Source: an uncultured Burkholderiales bacterium (lineage in GTDB: Bacteria; Pseudomonadota; Gammaproteobacteria; Burkholderiales; Burkholderiaceae_C). From it: a DNA stretch of 7,650 nt. A program made the translations under genes and the position numbers. The stretch is taken from positions 1 to 7,650 of the forward strand of contig CAIYFE010000207.1 in NCBI GenBank assembly GCA_903925445.1. The letters run 5' to 3'. Positions 1 to 6,701 of the stretch are shown piece after piece; the stretch's first letter is position 1, and each line of letters opens with the position of its first letter. Below the pieces are notes generated by a model. That model saw only the letters and a program-made list of their open reading frames with translations, searched no databases and was not told the origin of the DNA.

Positions 1-11
1 AAATTCATCAT
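1..11 (-). CDS. Start of a further operon gene, running off the left edge
   Basis: Only the first codons are visible. After the TGA of the HPPD-like gene (20-22) the minus strand reads an AGGAG ribosome-binding site at 19-15, then two consecutive ATG codons at 11-9 and 8-6, then AAT. The second ATG lies 6 nt after AGGAG, the better spacing; the first is only 3 nt away. The visible N-terminus is Met-(Met)-Asn-Phe or similar, too short to identify. The position implies that the operon continues beyond the HPPD-like gene. This is inferred from the SD-plus-start arrangement only. Confidence 0.45.
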
Positions 12-19
12 CGGCTCCT

Positions 20-901
20 TCACGCTTGATGCACCAGCTCAAACGACACCGAGCCCAACATGGCACGGGTCAAAGCGCCACGGTCTTCGGGGTGGAGTTG
101 GGTGGATTCGACAAATTCCACGCCTTGCGCTTTGAGCGCGGCCACGGCAGCGCCCACATCGCGCACGCCCAAGCCAATGCGTTGCAAACATTCGGGCGCA
201 TCTTCGTTGTCGTCCATCCAAGGATCGGGTTCGATGAGTTGCCACAAAAATTTGCCGCACGGGCTTTTCATCAACTTGCCTTTGGGCAAGATGCCAAAGC
301 GTTGTTCGTCGGGCACGACGGTGAAATCGAACATGTGTTCAAAGTAAGCCAACCAATCGGCACTGCGGGCGGCGCCAATGTATTGCACCACGCCAAAGTA
401 GCTCATGTCGCTCAAGGCTTTGGGGTGTTGGTCAACGGTGGGAATGGGTTTGAAGTCGATGTCGTAAATCGAGAACTCTTGCCAACGATCGACAAAGTAA
501 AAACGGCTGCCGCCGGGACCATGAATGGCGGGAATGTGCAATTCCATCGCTTGCGCATGGCTGGGCACGGTCCACGCGCCCAAGTCGATGCAGCGGGTGT
601 GCGCTTTGAGCGCGTCTTGCACCCGAAAGGCCACGGCTGAAATGACGGGTTGGCCATCGGTGGTGGCGCTCACACGCGCATCGTCGGGGCTGGCGTTGAC
701 CACCAAGTTCATGCCGCCTTGGCGGTACAAGGTGACTTCGCGTGAGCGATGGCGCGCCACGGGTTTGAAACCCATGTTCTCCAACACTTGCCCCAAGGCT
801 TGGGGGCGGCTGGTGGCGTATTCGATGAATTCAATGCCGTCCAAACCCAAACGGTTGGGCATGTCAGGAACGGCTTCGCGGTTGGTGGGATGCAAGGTCA
901 T
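20..901 (-). CDS. HPPD-like VOC-family protein with degenerate metal site
   Basis: A 293-residue two-domain vicinal-oxygen-chelate protein derived from 4-hydroxyphenylpyruvate dioxygenase. The N-terminal half (residues 17-150) follows bacterial HPPD closely, with GLDGIEFIEYA, MGFKPVARHRS, LYRQGGMNLVVN, an FYFVDRW segment near 134-140 and SIYDIDF at 144-150. The C-terminal half keeps the fold pattern (about 166-290) but is shortened: bacterial HPPDs are roughly 340-360 residues, and the segment before the last strand and the C-terminal helix are largely missing. By my manual alignment to Pseudomonas HPPD as remembered, the iron ligands His, His, Glu correspond to Tyr168, Arg241 and Glu288, so only the Glu remains. 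Canonical HPPD chemistry (4-hydroxyphenylpyruvate to homogentisate with Fe(II) and O2) is therefore unlikely. The fold also occurs as the C-terminal domain of QuiC-type 3-dehydroshikimate dehydratases. The start at 901 is supported by GGAG at 911-908, 6 nt upstream. It lies 29 nt after the oxidoreductase gene and is probably cotranscribed with it. No frameshift is evident. Confidence 0.85.
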   Translation of the reverse strand: MTLHPTNREAVPDMPNRLGLDGIEFIEYATSRPQALGQVLENMGFKPVARHRSREVTLYRQGGMNLVVNASPDDARVSATTDGQPVISAVAFRVQDALKAHTRCIDLGAWTVPSHAQAMELHIPAIHGPGGSRFYFVDRWQEFSIYDIDFKPIPTVDQHPKALSDMSYFGVVQYIGAARSADWLAYFEHMFDFTVVPDEQRFGILPKGKLMKSPCGKFLWQLIEPDPWMDDNEDAPECLQRIGLGVRDVGAAVAALKAQGVEFVESTQLHPEDRGALTRAMLGSVSFELVHQA

Positions 902-907
902 GCTGGA

Positions 908-911
908 CTCC
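908..911 (-). promoter_or_regulatory. Ribosome-binding site of the HPPD-like gene
   Basis: GGAG on the minus strand, 6 nt before the ATG at 901-899. It decides the start of the HPPD-like protein in favour of this Met over the in-frame Met14, which has no such motif upstream. Confidence 0.7.
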
Positions 912-930
912 GATGTATTTGCTGAGTTTA

Positions 931-1983
931 TTAAATATGACGCGCTTTTAAGGCTTTGGCGATGGATTCAACAACTTTTAAATTTTCTAAACCATCGCGG
1001 GCGGTGACGATGGGCTGCGCGCGGCCTTGGATGACGTCGACAAAATGTGCCAGTTGGCGCACCAGCGGGTCTTCACGCGTGATGGGCAAGTGATCGCAAA
1101 CAAAGGGTTTGAACCACGAACGCTCGGCGGCGTTGGCATAGGTTTTCAAACGCATGGTGGGCACGGCCAAGCTGCCCAAAGTGCCGGCGATGAGGTAGCA
1201 ATCTTCGTCGTCGTAGCTGGCGTAGGCTTTGTTTTCTTGGCTGGTTTGCTCCCAACTGCGGGCGCTGGCCGCGGTGTCAGAGAGCATGAAGGTGCCCAAT
1301 GCACCGCTGGAAAAACGAAAGTTGATGGCCGCGGTGTCTTCCACCGCATGACCGCGCACGGCGTTGGAGGCCATGGCTTGGACTTCGAGCACATCGCCGC
1401 ACAACATGCGCAGGTTGTGAATTTCGTGGATGAGGTTGATCAAAATTGGCCCGCCGCCAATTTGTTTGCGCCAAGGCGCTTCTTCAAAATAACTGTCGGG
1501 TTTGTAAAACAGCGCCGTGCCCACCACGCTGACCAAACGCCCCAAGCGACCTGAATCGATCACGGCTTTGGCCTGCGCCATCAAGGGGCTGTGTGCGCGG
1601 TGATGACCGATGAGCACACGGGCTGCGCCCGCTGTGGATGCCGCTGTGGATTGCACGGCTTGCACCAGTTGCTCGGCTTCTTGCACGGTGGTGGCGATGG
1701 GTTTTTCCACCAACACCGCCACGCCACGCGCAAGGCATGCCAAGGCTTGTGGCACATGCAAAGCGTTGGGGGTGGCCAAAATCACGCCGTCGGGCGTTTG
1801 GTTGTCCAACAAGGCTTGCAAGGTGTCAAAGCACGGCACGCCCAGGCTTTTGGCAAAGTCTTGCGCTGCGGGGCTGGGGTCGGCCAGCGCGCTCAAACGG
1901 CAGTGGGGATTTTGTTGAATCACCGCAGCATGGGCGCGTCCAATCACGCCCGCCCCTGCCACGGCAATGTTCACAGGCGTCAT
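931..1983 (-). CDS. Gfo/Idh/MocA-family NAD(P)-dependent oxidoreductase
   Basis: A 350-residue cytoplasmic dehydrogenase-type protein of usual family length. The N-terminal Rossmann domain starts at once with GAGVIG (residues 10-15), followed by an acidic-turn region LADPS (33-37) and ATPNALH (70-76). The EKP motif is at 93-95, where Lys94 is the usual cofactor-proximal catalytic Lys. The C-terminal alpha/beta substrate domain contains GGGPILINLIHEIHNLR (177-192 plus Arg). Relative to the common D-x-x-x-H-x-x-D pattern, the central His186 is kept, but the flanking Asp positions are Ile182 and His189. Family members oxidise or reduce hydroxyls on sugars, inositols, hydroxyacids and similar compounds; the substrate is not predictable here. 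The ATG directly abuts the livF stop (TAA-ATG) and has no recognisable SD, suggesting translational coupling. Its place in the transporter operon suggests it acts on the imported compound or a derivative. Confidence 0.92.
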   Translation of the reverse strand: MTPVNIAVAGAGVIGRAHAAVIQQNPHCRLSALADPSPAAQDFAKSLGVPCFDTLQALLDNQTPDGVILATPNALHVPQALACLARGVAVLVEKPIATTVQEAEQLVQAVQSTAASTAGAARVLIGHHRAHSPLMAQAKAVIDSGRLGRLVSVVGTALFYKPDSYFEEAPWRKQIGGGPILINLIHEIHNLRMLCGDVLEVQAMASNAVRGHAVEDTAAINFRFSSGALGTFMLSDTAASARSWEQTSQENKAYASYDDEDCYLIAGTLGSLAVPTMRLKTYANAAERSWFKPFVCDHLPITREDPLVRQLAHFVDVIQGRAQPIVTARDGLENLKVVESIAKALKARHI

Positions 1984-2739
1984 TTACAAAGCCGCAGGCG
2001 CTTCGCTGGCGGTGGTGGTGTGTGCGCCACCCAAGAACAAGCGTTCCATTTGTGGATCGGCCAAGATCTCTGCCGCCGATTTGTGCAACACCAAACGACC
2101 CGATTCCAAGGCAATGGCATCGTCCGAATACTTGAGCGCGCTTTTGACGTTTTGCTCCACCATCAACACCGTGGTGCCTTGGTCGGCCAGTTTGCGCAAG
2201 AGTTTAAAAACGTCTTGCACCACCATGGGCGACAAACCGATGGAGGGCTCGTCGATCAAGATGACTTTGGGGCGCAACAACAAGGCACGGCCAATTTCGA
2301 GTTGTTTTTGTTCACCACCCGACAACGAAGCCGCCGCAGAGTGCAAGCGTTCTTTGACGCGGGGGAAAAACTCCAACACTTCAGGAATGCGCTCGTGCGT
2401 GGTTTTCATGCCCAGGGTGATGCCACCGAGTTCCAGGTTTTCGTACACCGAGAGCTGGCCAAACAAGTTGCGGCCTTGGGGCACAAAGGCAATGCCACGC
2501 GCCAGCAAGTCTTTTTGGGTGGCGCCGGTGATGTCGTCGCCGTTCAAATAAATCTTGCCTTGGCGGGGTTTGAGCAACCCAAACAAGGTTTTGAGCACGG
2601 TGGATTTGCCCGCGCCATTGGGGCCAATCAACAAAGTGATGGAGCCTTGAGGCACAGAAAACGACAAGTTGTTGAGGATCATGAAATCCTTGTAACCGGC
2701 CACCACGTCGTCGAATTGAATGCAAGTAGGTTGTGTCAT
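1984..2739 (-). CDS. livF: Branched-chain-amino-acid-type ABC transporter ATPase, LivF family
   Basis: A 251-residue ATP-binding subunit of a HAAT-family importer, on the cytoplasmic face. Walker A is GPNGAGKS (39-46), the Q-loop is in FVPQGRNLF (Gln88), the ABC signature LSGGEQ is at 139-144 and Walker B VILIDE at 159-164, followed by PSIGLSP. The switch position reads VLMVEQN (Gln196) instead of the usual His, which is normal for LivF proteins and separates this gene from its LivG partner. The last 15 or so residues are a low-complexity Ala/Thr tail. An SD, GGGGAG at 2752-2747, sits inside the 3' end of livG, 7 nt before the ATG. Only 3 nt separate it from livG, so the two ATPases are probably made in matched amounts to form the heterodimer. 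The name marks the family; leucine need not be the substrate. Confidence 0.95.
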   Translation of the reverse strand: MTQPTCIQFDDVVAGYKDFMILNNLSFSVPQGSITLLIGPNGAGKSTVLKTLFGLLKPRQGKIYLNGDDITGATQKDLLARGIAFVPQGRNLFGQLSVYENLELGGITLGMKTTHERIPEVLEFFPRVKERLHSAAASLSGGEQKQLEIGRALLLRPKVILIDEPSIGLSPMVVQDVFKLLRKLADQGTTVLMVEQNVKSALKYSDDAIALESGRLVLHKSAAEILADPQMERLFLGGAHTTTASEAPAAL

Positions 2740-2742
2740 GGA

Positions 2743-3489
2743 TCAGCTCCCCAAGTAGGCGTCGAGCACCTGTTTGTTGGCGCGAATTTCTGCGGGTGTG
2801 CCAATGGCCATGACTTTGCCCTCGACCATCACCATGATGCGGTGACACAGATCCATCACAAAGTCCATGTTGTGCTCAATCACCACAAAGCTGCCTTTGC
2901 GGGTTTTGTTGAGTTCTTTCAGCAAGCTGCTGATGCCACCCACCAACGAAGGGTTGACGCCCGCGCAGGGTTCGTCGAGCAAGACCAAATCGGGCTCGCT
3001 CATGAAGGCCATGGCGATGTCCACCAGTTTTTGTTGGCCGTAGCTCAACTCGCCGGCTTTTTTGTCGGCCACATGGCGAATGTGGAATTGGTCGATCAAG
3101 GCATCGGCTTTGTCGCCCAAATGCGAGTCGCTGGGTGCAAACATGCGGCTGAACAAATTGCCTTGGTGCTCTTGAGCGGCCACGATCAAGTTGTCGCGCA
3201 CGCTCATCTTGCCAAACACTTGCAAGGTTTGAAACGTGCGACCCACACCCATGCGGTTGAGTGCCAGAGGTTCGAGGTGGGTGACGTCTTGGCCCTTGAG
3301 TTCGATCTTGCCCGAGTCGGGTGTGATTTGACCCAACATGCTGTTGAACAAGGTGGTTTTGCCCGAACCGTTGGGGCCAATCACGCCAAAGATTTCACCT
3401 GGCATGACTTCAAACGACACGCCCCCAACCGCCTGAATGGCGCCGTAGGCTTTTTTGAGTTCTGTGACTTTTAACAAAGGTGCGCTCAT
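2743..3489 (-). CDS. livG: Branched-chain-amino-acid-type ABC transporter ATPase, LivG family
   Basis: A 248-residue ATP-binding subunit, partner of LivF. Walker A is GPNGSGKT (38-45), the Q-loop is in RTFQTLQVF (Gln87), the signature LSYGQ is at 148-152, Walker B LVLLDE at 168-173 followed by PCAGVNP, and the switch His is in VIEHNMDFV (His206). The GRTFQ motif and the C-terminal GTPAEIRANKQVLDAYLG are typical of LivG. The length is normal. The ATG overlaps the livM stop in a 4-nt ATGA (3489-3486) and is preceded by a good SD, AAGGAG at 3502-3497, 7 nt upstream inside livM. This points to coupled translation in one importer operon. Confidence 0.95.
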   Translation of the reverse strand: MSAPLLKVTELKKAYGAIQAVGGVSFEVMPGEIFGVIGPNGSGKTTLFNSMLGQITPDSGKIELKGQDVTHLEPLALNRMGVGRTFQTLQVFGKMSVRDNLIVAAQEHQGNLFSRMFAPSDSHLGDKADALIDQFHIRHVADKKAGELSYGQQKLVDIAMAFMSEPDLVLLDEPCAGVNPSLVGGISSLLKELNKTRKGSFVVIEHNMDFVMDLCHRIMVMVEGKVMAIGTPAEIRANKQVLDAYLGS

Positions 3490-4481
3490 GCTTTTGCTCC
3501 TTCAGCCGAACGCTGATTGGCCGATGCAGCGCGAGCGGCAGAGGCTTCGCGCGATTGGCGTTTGGCACGCAGCACATCGGGCAAGCTCAACAGGCCATCG
3601 GGCAGCCAAATCATCAGCATCACCACCGCTGTACCAAACACAAACAAATACCAAGCCTGCGCAAAGCGCAGCCACTCGGGCAAGATCACGCCCACCGCAG
3701 CGCCCAGCAAAGGCCCCAAGAAGTAACCCGAGCCGCCGACCACGACCATCAAATACATCATGATCGAAGCTTCCACGGTAAAAGGCGCTGGGTCGATGAA
3801 TTGCACCAACGAACCAAACAAGCCCCCTGCCACGCCTGCATACGCGGCGCCAATGGCAAAGCTCAACAAGGTGTAGCTGCGAATGTCAACGCCCAAGCTC
3901 TCGGCACGGATGGGGTTGTCGCGCAAAGCGGTGAATGCTTTGCCCCAAGGCGAGCGCAGCAAGCCCCACAACAAAACGCTCAACAGCACCGCAATGCCCA
4001 ACACCAAGTAGTAGTAGTTGAGGTTGCCGTCAAAGCTCACACCCAAAGCTTGGGGACGCGCGATGTTGTTGATGCCAAAAGTGCCACCCGTCAACCATTC
4101 TTCGTTGCGCATGACCAACCACACGGCGGTGTTAAAGCCCAAAGTGGCAAATGCCAAATAAATGGTTTGCACGCGCAGCGCTGGAAAACCCAACACCAAG
4201 CCCACCGCAAAGCAACCCACTGCGGCCAAAGGCAAGCCCAGCCAAAAGCTGTAACCGGCTTGCATCATGATGGCCACGGTGTAGGCGCCGATGCCAAAAA
4301 AGGCGGCGTGTCCCAAAGATTTTTGTCCGGCGTAACCCACCGTCAAATTCAAGCCCATGGTGGCGATGACGTAAATCAGCCAATAGGTGAACAGGTAAAT
4401 GCCGTGGCTTTTGAGCAAACCGGGCACCACGACCATGGCCGCCAAGCCTGCAAGCCCCAATAAGAATCCGAGCTTTTTCAT
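3486..4481 (-). CDS. livM: Branched-chain-amino-acid-type ABC transporter permease, LivM family
   Basis: A 331-residue inner-membrane permease. It has about 8-10 hydrophobic segments, beginning at residues 4-20 and 28-44. The diagnostic LivM block LNLTVGYAGQKSLGHAAF starts at 44 and continues FGIGAYT to 68. A cytoplasmic coupling loop, GKAFTALRDNPIRAESLGV (180-198), should dock on the ATPases. A Gly-rich VVVGGSGYFLGPLLGAAVG stretch (246-264) and the IWLPDGLLSL end (291-300) are typical. The last 25 or so residues form a hydrophilic Ala/Arg/Ser-rich cytoplasmic tail. The ATG overlaps the livH stop by 4 nt (4481-4478), with GGAG at 4493-4490 upstream. Together with LivH it forms the translocation pore. 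Confidence 0.95.
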   Translation of the reverse strand: MKKLGFLLGLAGLAAMVVVPGLLKSHGIYLFTYWLIYVIATMGLNLTVGYAGQKSLGHAAFFGIGAYTVAIMMQAGYSFWLGLPLAAVGCFAVGLVLGFPALRVQTIYLAFATLGFNTAVWLVMRNEEWLTGGTFGINNIARPQALGVSFDGNLNYYYLVLGIAVLLSVLLWGLLRSPWGKAFTALRDNPIRAESLGVDIRSYTLLSFAIGAAYAGVAGGLFGSLVQFIDPAPFTVEASIMMYLMVVVGGSGYFLGPLLGAAVGVILPEWLRFAQAWYLFVFGTAVVMLMIWLPDGLLSLPDVLRAKRQSREASAARAASANQRSAEGAKA

Positions 4482-5353
4482 ACTTTGCGCTCCACTTTTT
4501 TACCGAGCAAGCCTTGGGGCTTGAACAAGATGACGACCATGAAAATGACCAAGGCCACCGCGTCTTTGTAAGCGGGCGAGATGTAGGCAGCGGCCAAGTT
4601 TTCGCACACGCCCACAATCACACCGCCCAACAACGCACCGCGTGAGTTGTTAAAGCCCCCGATGATGGCGGCGAAAAACGCCTTGTTGCCCAACGACGAG
4701 CCCATGTCAAATTTGGCCAAGTAAGTGGGCGTGACCAAGATGGCCGCAGCCGCAGCCAACAAGGCGTTGATGGCGAAGGTGTAAAAAATCATGCGCGGCA
4801 CATTGATGCCCAACACCGAAGCGCTTTCGGTGTTTTGTGCCACGGCTTGCATGGCGCGTCCGGTCACGGTTTTGTTCAAAAACGCTTGGGTGACCAACAC
4901 CAACGCAATGGCAAACACAAAGGTGCCAATGTCGGTGGCCGAAACGGTCACGCCTGCCAAGTCGTAGACCTGATCAGGAAACAAATTGGGAAAAGGTTGC
5001 GGCTCGGCGCTGTAGCCAGCACGCACGGCGTTGCGCATGGCGATGGACAAACCGATGGTGGCCACCACGATGGGCATCATGCCGTATTTGAACAAGGGAT
5101 CCACCACGCCGCGTTTGAACAACCAGCCCAGCACAAACACCGACAGCAAGCAACTGGCCGCAAAGCTCAGCACCAACGGGCAACCGGCGGACAAAAAGCC
5201 CAGCATCATGAAAGCAGGCAGCATGACAAATTCGCCTTGCGCGAAGTTGATCGTGCCCGAGGCTTGCCACAGCAAGGTAAAGCCCAACGCTGCCAGCGCA
5301 TAAATGCTGCCGGTGGCCAAGCCACTGAAAAAGAGTTGTAAAAAGTCGGTCAT
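4478..5353 (-). CDS. livH: Branched-chain-amino-acid-type ABC transporter permease, LivH family
   Basis: A 291-residue inner-membrane permease. The N-terminus FFSGLATGSIYALAALGFTL (8-27) and the INFAQGE motif (35-41) are the family hallmarks. About 8 hydrophobic segments follow. The coupling loop GRAMQAVAQNTESASVLGIN is at 165-184, a Gly/Ala-rich IIGGFNNSRGALLGGVIVG region at 230-248, and the closing FKPQGLLGKK at 277-286. The start is set by homology to the usual LivH N-terminus. The 20 nt before the ATG contain no clear SD, unlike livM, livG and livF. It follows livK after a 79-nt gap with two hairpins and overlaps livM by 4 nt. Confidence 0.95.
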   Translation of the reverse strand: MTDFLQLFFSGLATGSIYALAALGFTLLWQASGTINFAQGEFVMLPAFMMLGFLSAGCPLVLSFAASCLLSVFVLGWLFKRGVVDPLFKYGMMPIVVATIGLSIAMRNAVRAGYSAEPQPFPNLFPDQVYDLAGVTVSATDIGTFVFAIALVLVTQAFLNKTVTGRAMQAVAQNTESASVLGINVPRMIFYTFAINALLAAAAAILVTPTYLAKFDMGSSLGNKAFFAAIIGGFNNSRGALLGGVIVGVCENLAAAYISPAYKDAVALVIFMVVILFKPQGLLGKKVERKV

Positions 5354-5368
5354 GGTGTGAATTCAGAC

Positions 5369-5399
5369 AAATAAAAAGGGTGGCCTTGCAACACACCCT
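5369..5399 (-). terminator. Terminator-like hairpin between livK and livH (possible attenuator)
   Basis: Read on the minus strand, AGGGTG (5399-5394) and CACCCT (5382-5377) form a perfect 6-bp stem with an 11-nt loop. It is followed at once by a T-rich run, TTTTATTT, to 5369. This has the form of a weak intrinsic terminator placed inside the operon, 16 nt before the livH ATG. It could let part of the transcripts stop after livK, giving more binding protein than membrane parts. The short stem and long loop make efficiency uncertain. Confidence 0.5.
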
Positions 5400-5406
5400 C
5401 TAACCA

Positions 5407-5424
5407 ACGCGCCCGAAGGCGCGT
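5407..5424 (-). other. Stable UUCG-tetraloop hairpin just after livK
   Basis: On the minus strand ACGCGCC-TTCG-GGCGCGT (5424-5407) forms a perfect, GC-rich 7-bp stem closed by a C(UUCG)G tetraloop, one of the most stable RNA hairpins. It starts 8 nt after the livK stop and has no T-run. A role in protecting the livK 3' end from exonucleases, or as a component of a tandem terminator with the hairpin at 5399-5377, is inferred. Confidence 0.6.
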
Positions 5425-5432
5425 CACCCCAA

Positions 5433-6575
5433 TTACTTTTTGCCCAAGGGAGGCAAGGTGGCCACCACCACTTGGCGGCCGTTTTTGACTTCGACCAAGA
5501 AGCTGTCACGGTCGATGTCGCCTTTGTCGTCAAAGGTCACGTCCATGATGACGCCTGGGTATTTTTTGGCGCTGATGGTCAAGCCATGCAATGCAGCGGC
5601 AATGGCTTTGCCGTCAACCTTGCCAGCTTTTTCAATCGCGGCTTTGAGCGCGTACACGCTGGTGTAGCCTTTGATGCCGTTGTGGTCAGAGATCGAGCCA
5701 TAAGCTTGGTAGTACTTGGCTTTGAACTTGAGCATTTCTGGAATCGGTGCATCCACGGTCAAGCCCACGTGCGCCACAGCACCGTTGGCAGCGTCGCCGG
5801 CCAACTCGATCACTTTTTGACCGGTCAAGGTGGTCTCACCGATCACGGGTTTGGTCCAGCCTTGTTTTTTGAGCTCGCGCAACAAACGGGCAGACTCTTC
5901 TTCGTTGGTGTAGGCAAAGATCGCGTCGGCATTGCTTTGTTTGGCTTTCAACACTGCGGCTGAAAAGTCAACTTGTCCGGCATCGGTGGAGATGTCGGCC
6001 ACGATTTTTGTGGGGCCTGTTTCCATCAACTTGGCCAAGGTGTCACGACCGCCTTTGCCAAAGTCGTTGTTGACATAAATCACAGCCAAGGTTTTAGCCT
6101 TGGTGTTGATGTACTTGGCCAATTTAGGAAACGAGGTGGCTTGACCAAATGCGGTGCGAAACACATAAGGGTTGCCTTGCTGGGTGATGGCCGCAGCTTC
6201 GCCACCGGTGAAGTTAGGAATTTCACCGCGTTTGCTCTCGGCCATGGAGACCATGATGGAGCCTGAATACACGGGGCCAAAAATCGCCACCACGCCGTCG
6301 TCCACGGCTTTTTGTGTCAAGCCTTTGGCAATGCCGGGGTTGGTTTGGGTGTCAACGGTGGTGCTTTCAATTTTCTTGCCCATGATGCCGCCGTTGTCGT
6401 TGATTTCTTTGACAGCCAGCTCCACACCGTTTTTGAACAACGTGCCTGCGGTGGTGCCGGGGCCTGAGAGTTCAACAATGTTGGCAATCTTGATGGTTTG
6501 TTGAGCCTGCGCCAAGCCTGCAAAGGCCAACACGCTGGCCGCTACAACGGCTTTCAAGGCGGAACGTTTATTCAT
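5433..6575 (-). CDS. livK: Periplasmic substrate-binding protein, LivK/Leu-Ile-Val-binding type
   Basis: A 380-residue precursor of a type-1 periplasmic binding protein (Peripla_BP_6-like), the ligand-recognition part of the importer. A Sec signal peptide spans 1-24: basic MNKRSALK, hydrophobic AVVAASVLAFAG, then LAQA before Gln25 as the likely signal peptidase I site. There is no lipobox Cys. The mature part starts TIKIANIVELSGPGTTAG and shows GVELAVKEINDNGGIMGKKI (50-69), IFGPVYSG (98-105), VIYVNNDFGKGG (165-176) and GYTSVYALKAAIEKAG (303-318), all typical. The start at 6575 is chosen over an in-frame upstream ATG at 6623 because AGGAGA at 6587-6582 lies 6 nt before it and the signal peptide begins there. 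The family binds amino acids, amides, aromatic acids and other compounds, so the ligand is open. It is first in the operon, after the divergent control region. Confidence 0.95.
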   Translation of the reverse strand: MNKRSALKAVVAASVLAFAGLAQAQQTIKIANIVELSGPGTTAGTLFKNGVELAVKEINDNGGIMGKKIESTTVDTQTNPGIAKGLTQKAVDDGVVAIFGPVYSGSIMVSMAESKRGEIPNFTGGEAAAITQQGNPYVFRTAFGQATSFPKLAKYINTKAKTLAVIYVNNDFGKGGRDTLAKLMETGPTKIVADISTDAGQVDFSAAVLKAKQSNADAIFAYTNEEESARLLRELKKQGWTKPVIGETTLTGQKVIELAGDAANGAVAHVGLTVDAPIPEMLKFKAKYYQAYGSISDHNGIKGYTSVYALKAAIEKAGKVDGKAIAAALHGLTISAKKYPGVIMDVTFDDKGDIDRDSFLVEVKNGRQVVVATLPPLGKK

Positions 6576-6581
6576 GGTTTG

Positions 6582-6587
6582 TCTCCT
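6582..6587 (-). promoter_or_regulatory. Ribosome-binding site of livK
   Basis: AGGAGA on the minus strand, 6 nt before the ATG at 6575-6573. It fixes the start of the binding protein and excludes a 16-residue N-terminal extension that would hide the signal peptide. Confidence 0.85.
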
Positions 6588-6645
6588 GATCGGATGTGAG
6601 AAAAAGTGAGCTGGTTTTGGCAAGCTCGGGGTTGAAAAAACTCGA

Positions 6646-6660
6646 ATTTCCGCCCGAAAT
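6646..6660. repeat. Short inverted repeat ATTTC-n5-GAAAT
   Basis: Perfect 5-bp arms, ATTTC (6646-6650) and GAAAT (6656-6660), with a 5-nt spacer in the AT-rich part of the divergent region. Its length and TTTC/GAAA character resemble IclR-family operators, but arms this short occur by chance fairly often. It may be a secondary site next to the better repeat at 6681-6701. Confidence 0.35.
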
Positions 6661-6667
6661 GCGCAAG

Positions 6668-6701
6668 CGGTGAAATTTAGCGGTAAATGACGAATTTGCC
6701 G
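6668..6701. promoter_or_regulatory. Candidate IclR-type operator: inverted repeat plus extra direct half-site
   Basis: CGGTAAAT (6681-6688) and ATTTGCCG (6694-6701) form an inverted repeat with 8-bp arms, 7 of 8 matching, and a 5-nt spacer. A third copy in the same orientation as the left arm, CGGTGAAAT (6668-6676), starts 13 nt earlier. A palindrome plus one additional direct half-site is the layout described for operators of PcaU-type IclR regulators. It lies about 90 nt from the regulator start and 105 nt from the livK start, a sensible position for controlling both. Binding by the adjacent regulator is inferred. Confidence 0.55.

Noticed and set aside
26..640. Plus-strand open frame antisense to the HPPD-like gene
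   Set aside because: The minus-strand frame has strong family similarity; this one is a His/Gly/Val-rich shadow.
1591..3474. Very long plus-strand open frame (627 codons) antisense to the oxidoreductase, livF and livG
   Set aside because: It spans three clearly identified minus-strand genes, is rich in His/Gln/Gly/Val as expected from the reverse reading of their codons, and shows no domain. It is a by-product of codon bias.
3480..4463. Plus-strand open frame antisense to livM (327 codons)
   Set aside because: His/Gln/Ala-rich, no recognisable domain, fully covered by livM on the other strand.
6590..6623. In-frame upstream ATG that would extend livK by 16 residues
   Set aside because: The extension lacks an SD and places a non-signal sequence before a textbook signal peptide, whereas the Met at 6575 has AGGAGA 6 nt upstream.
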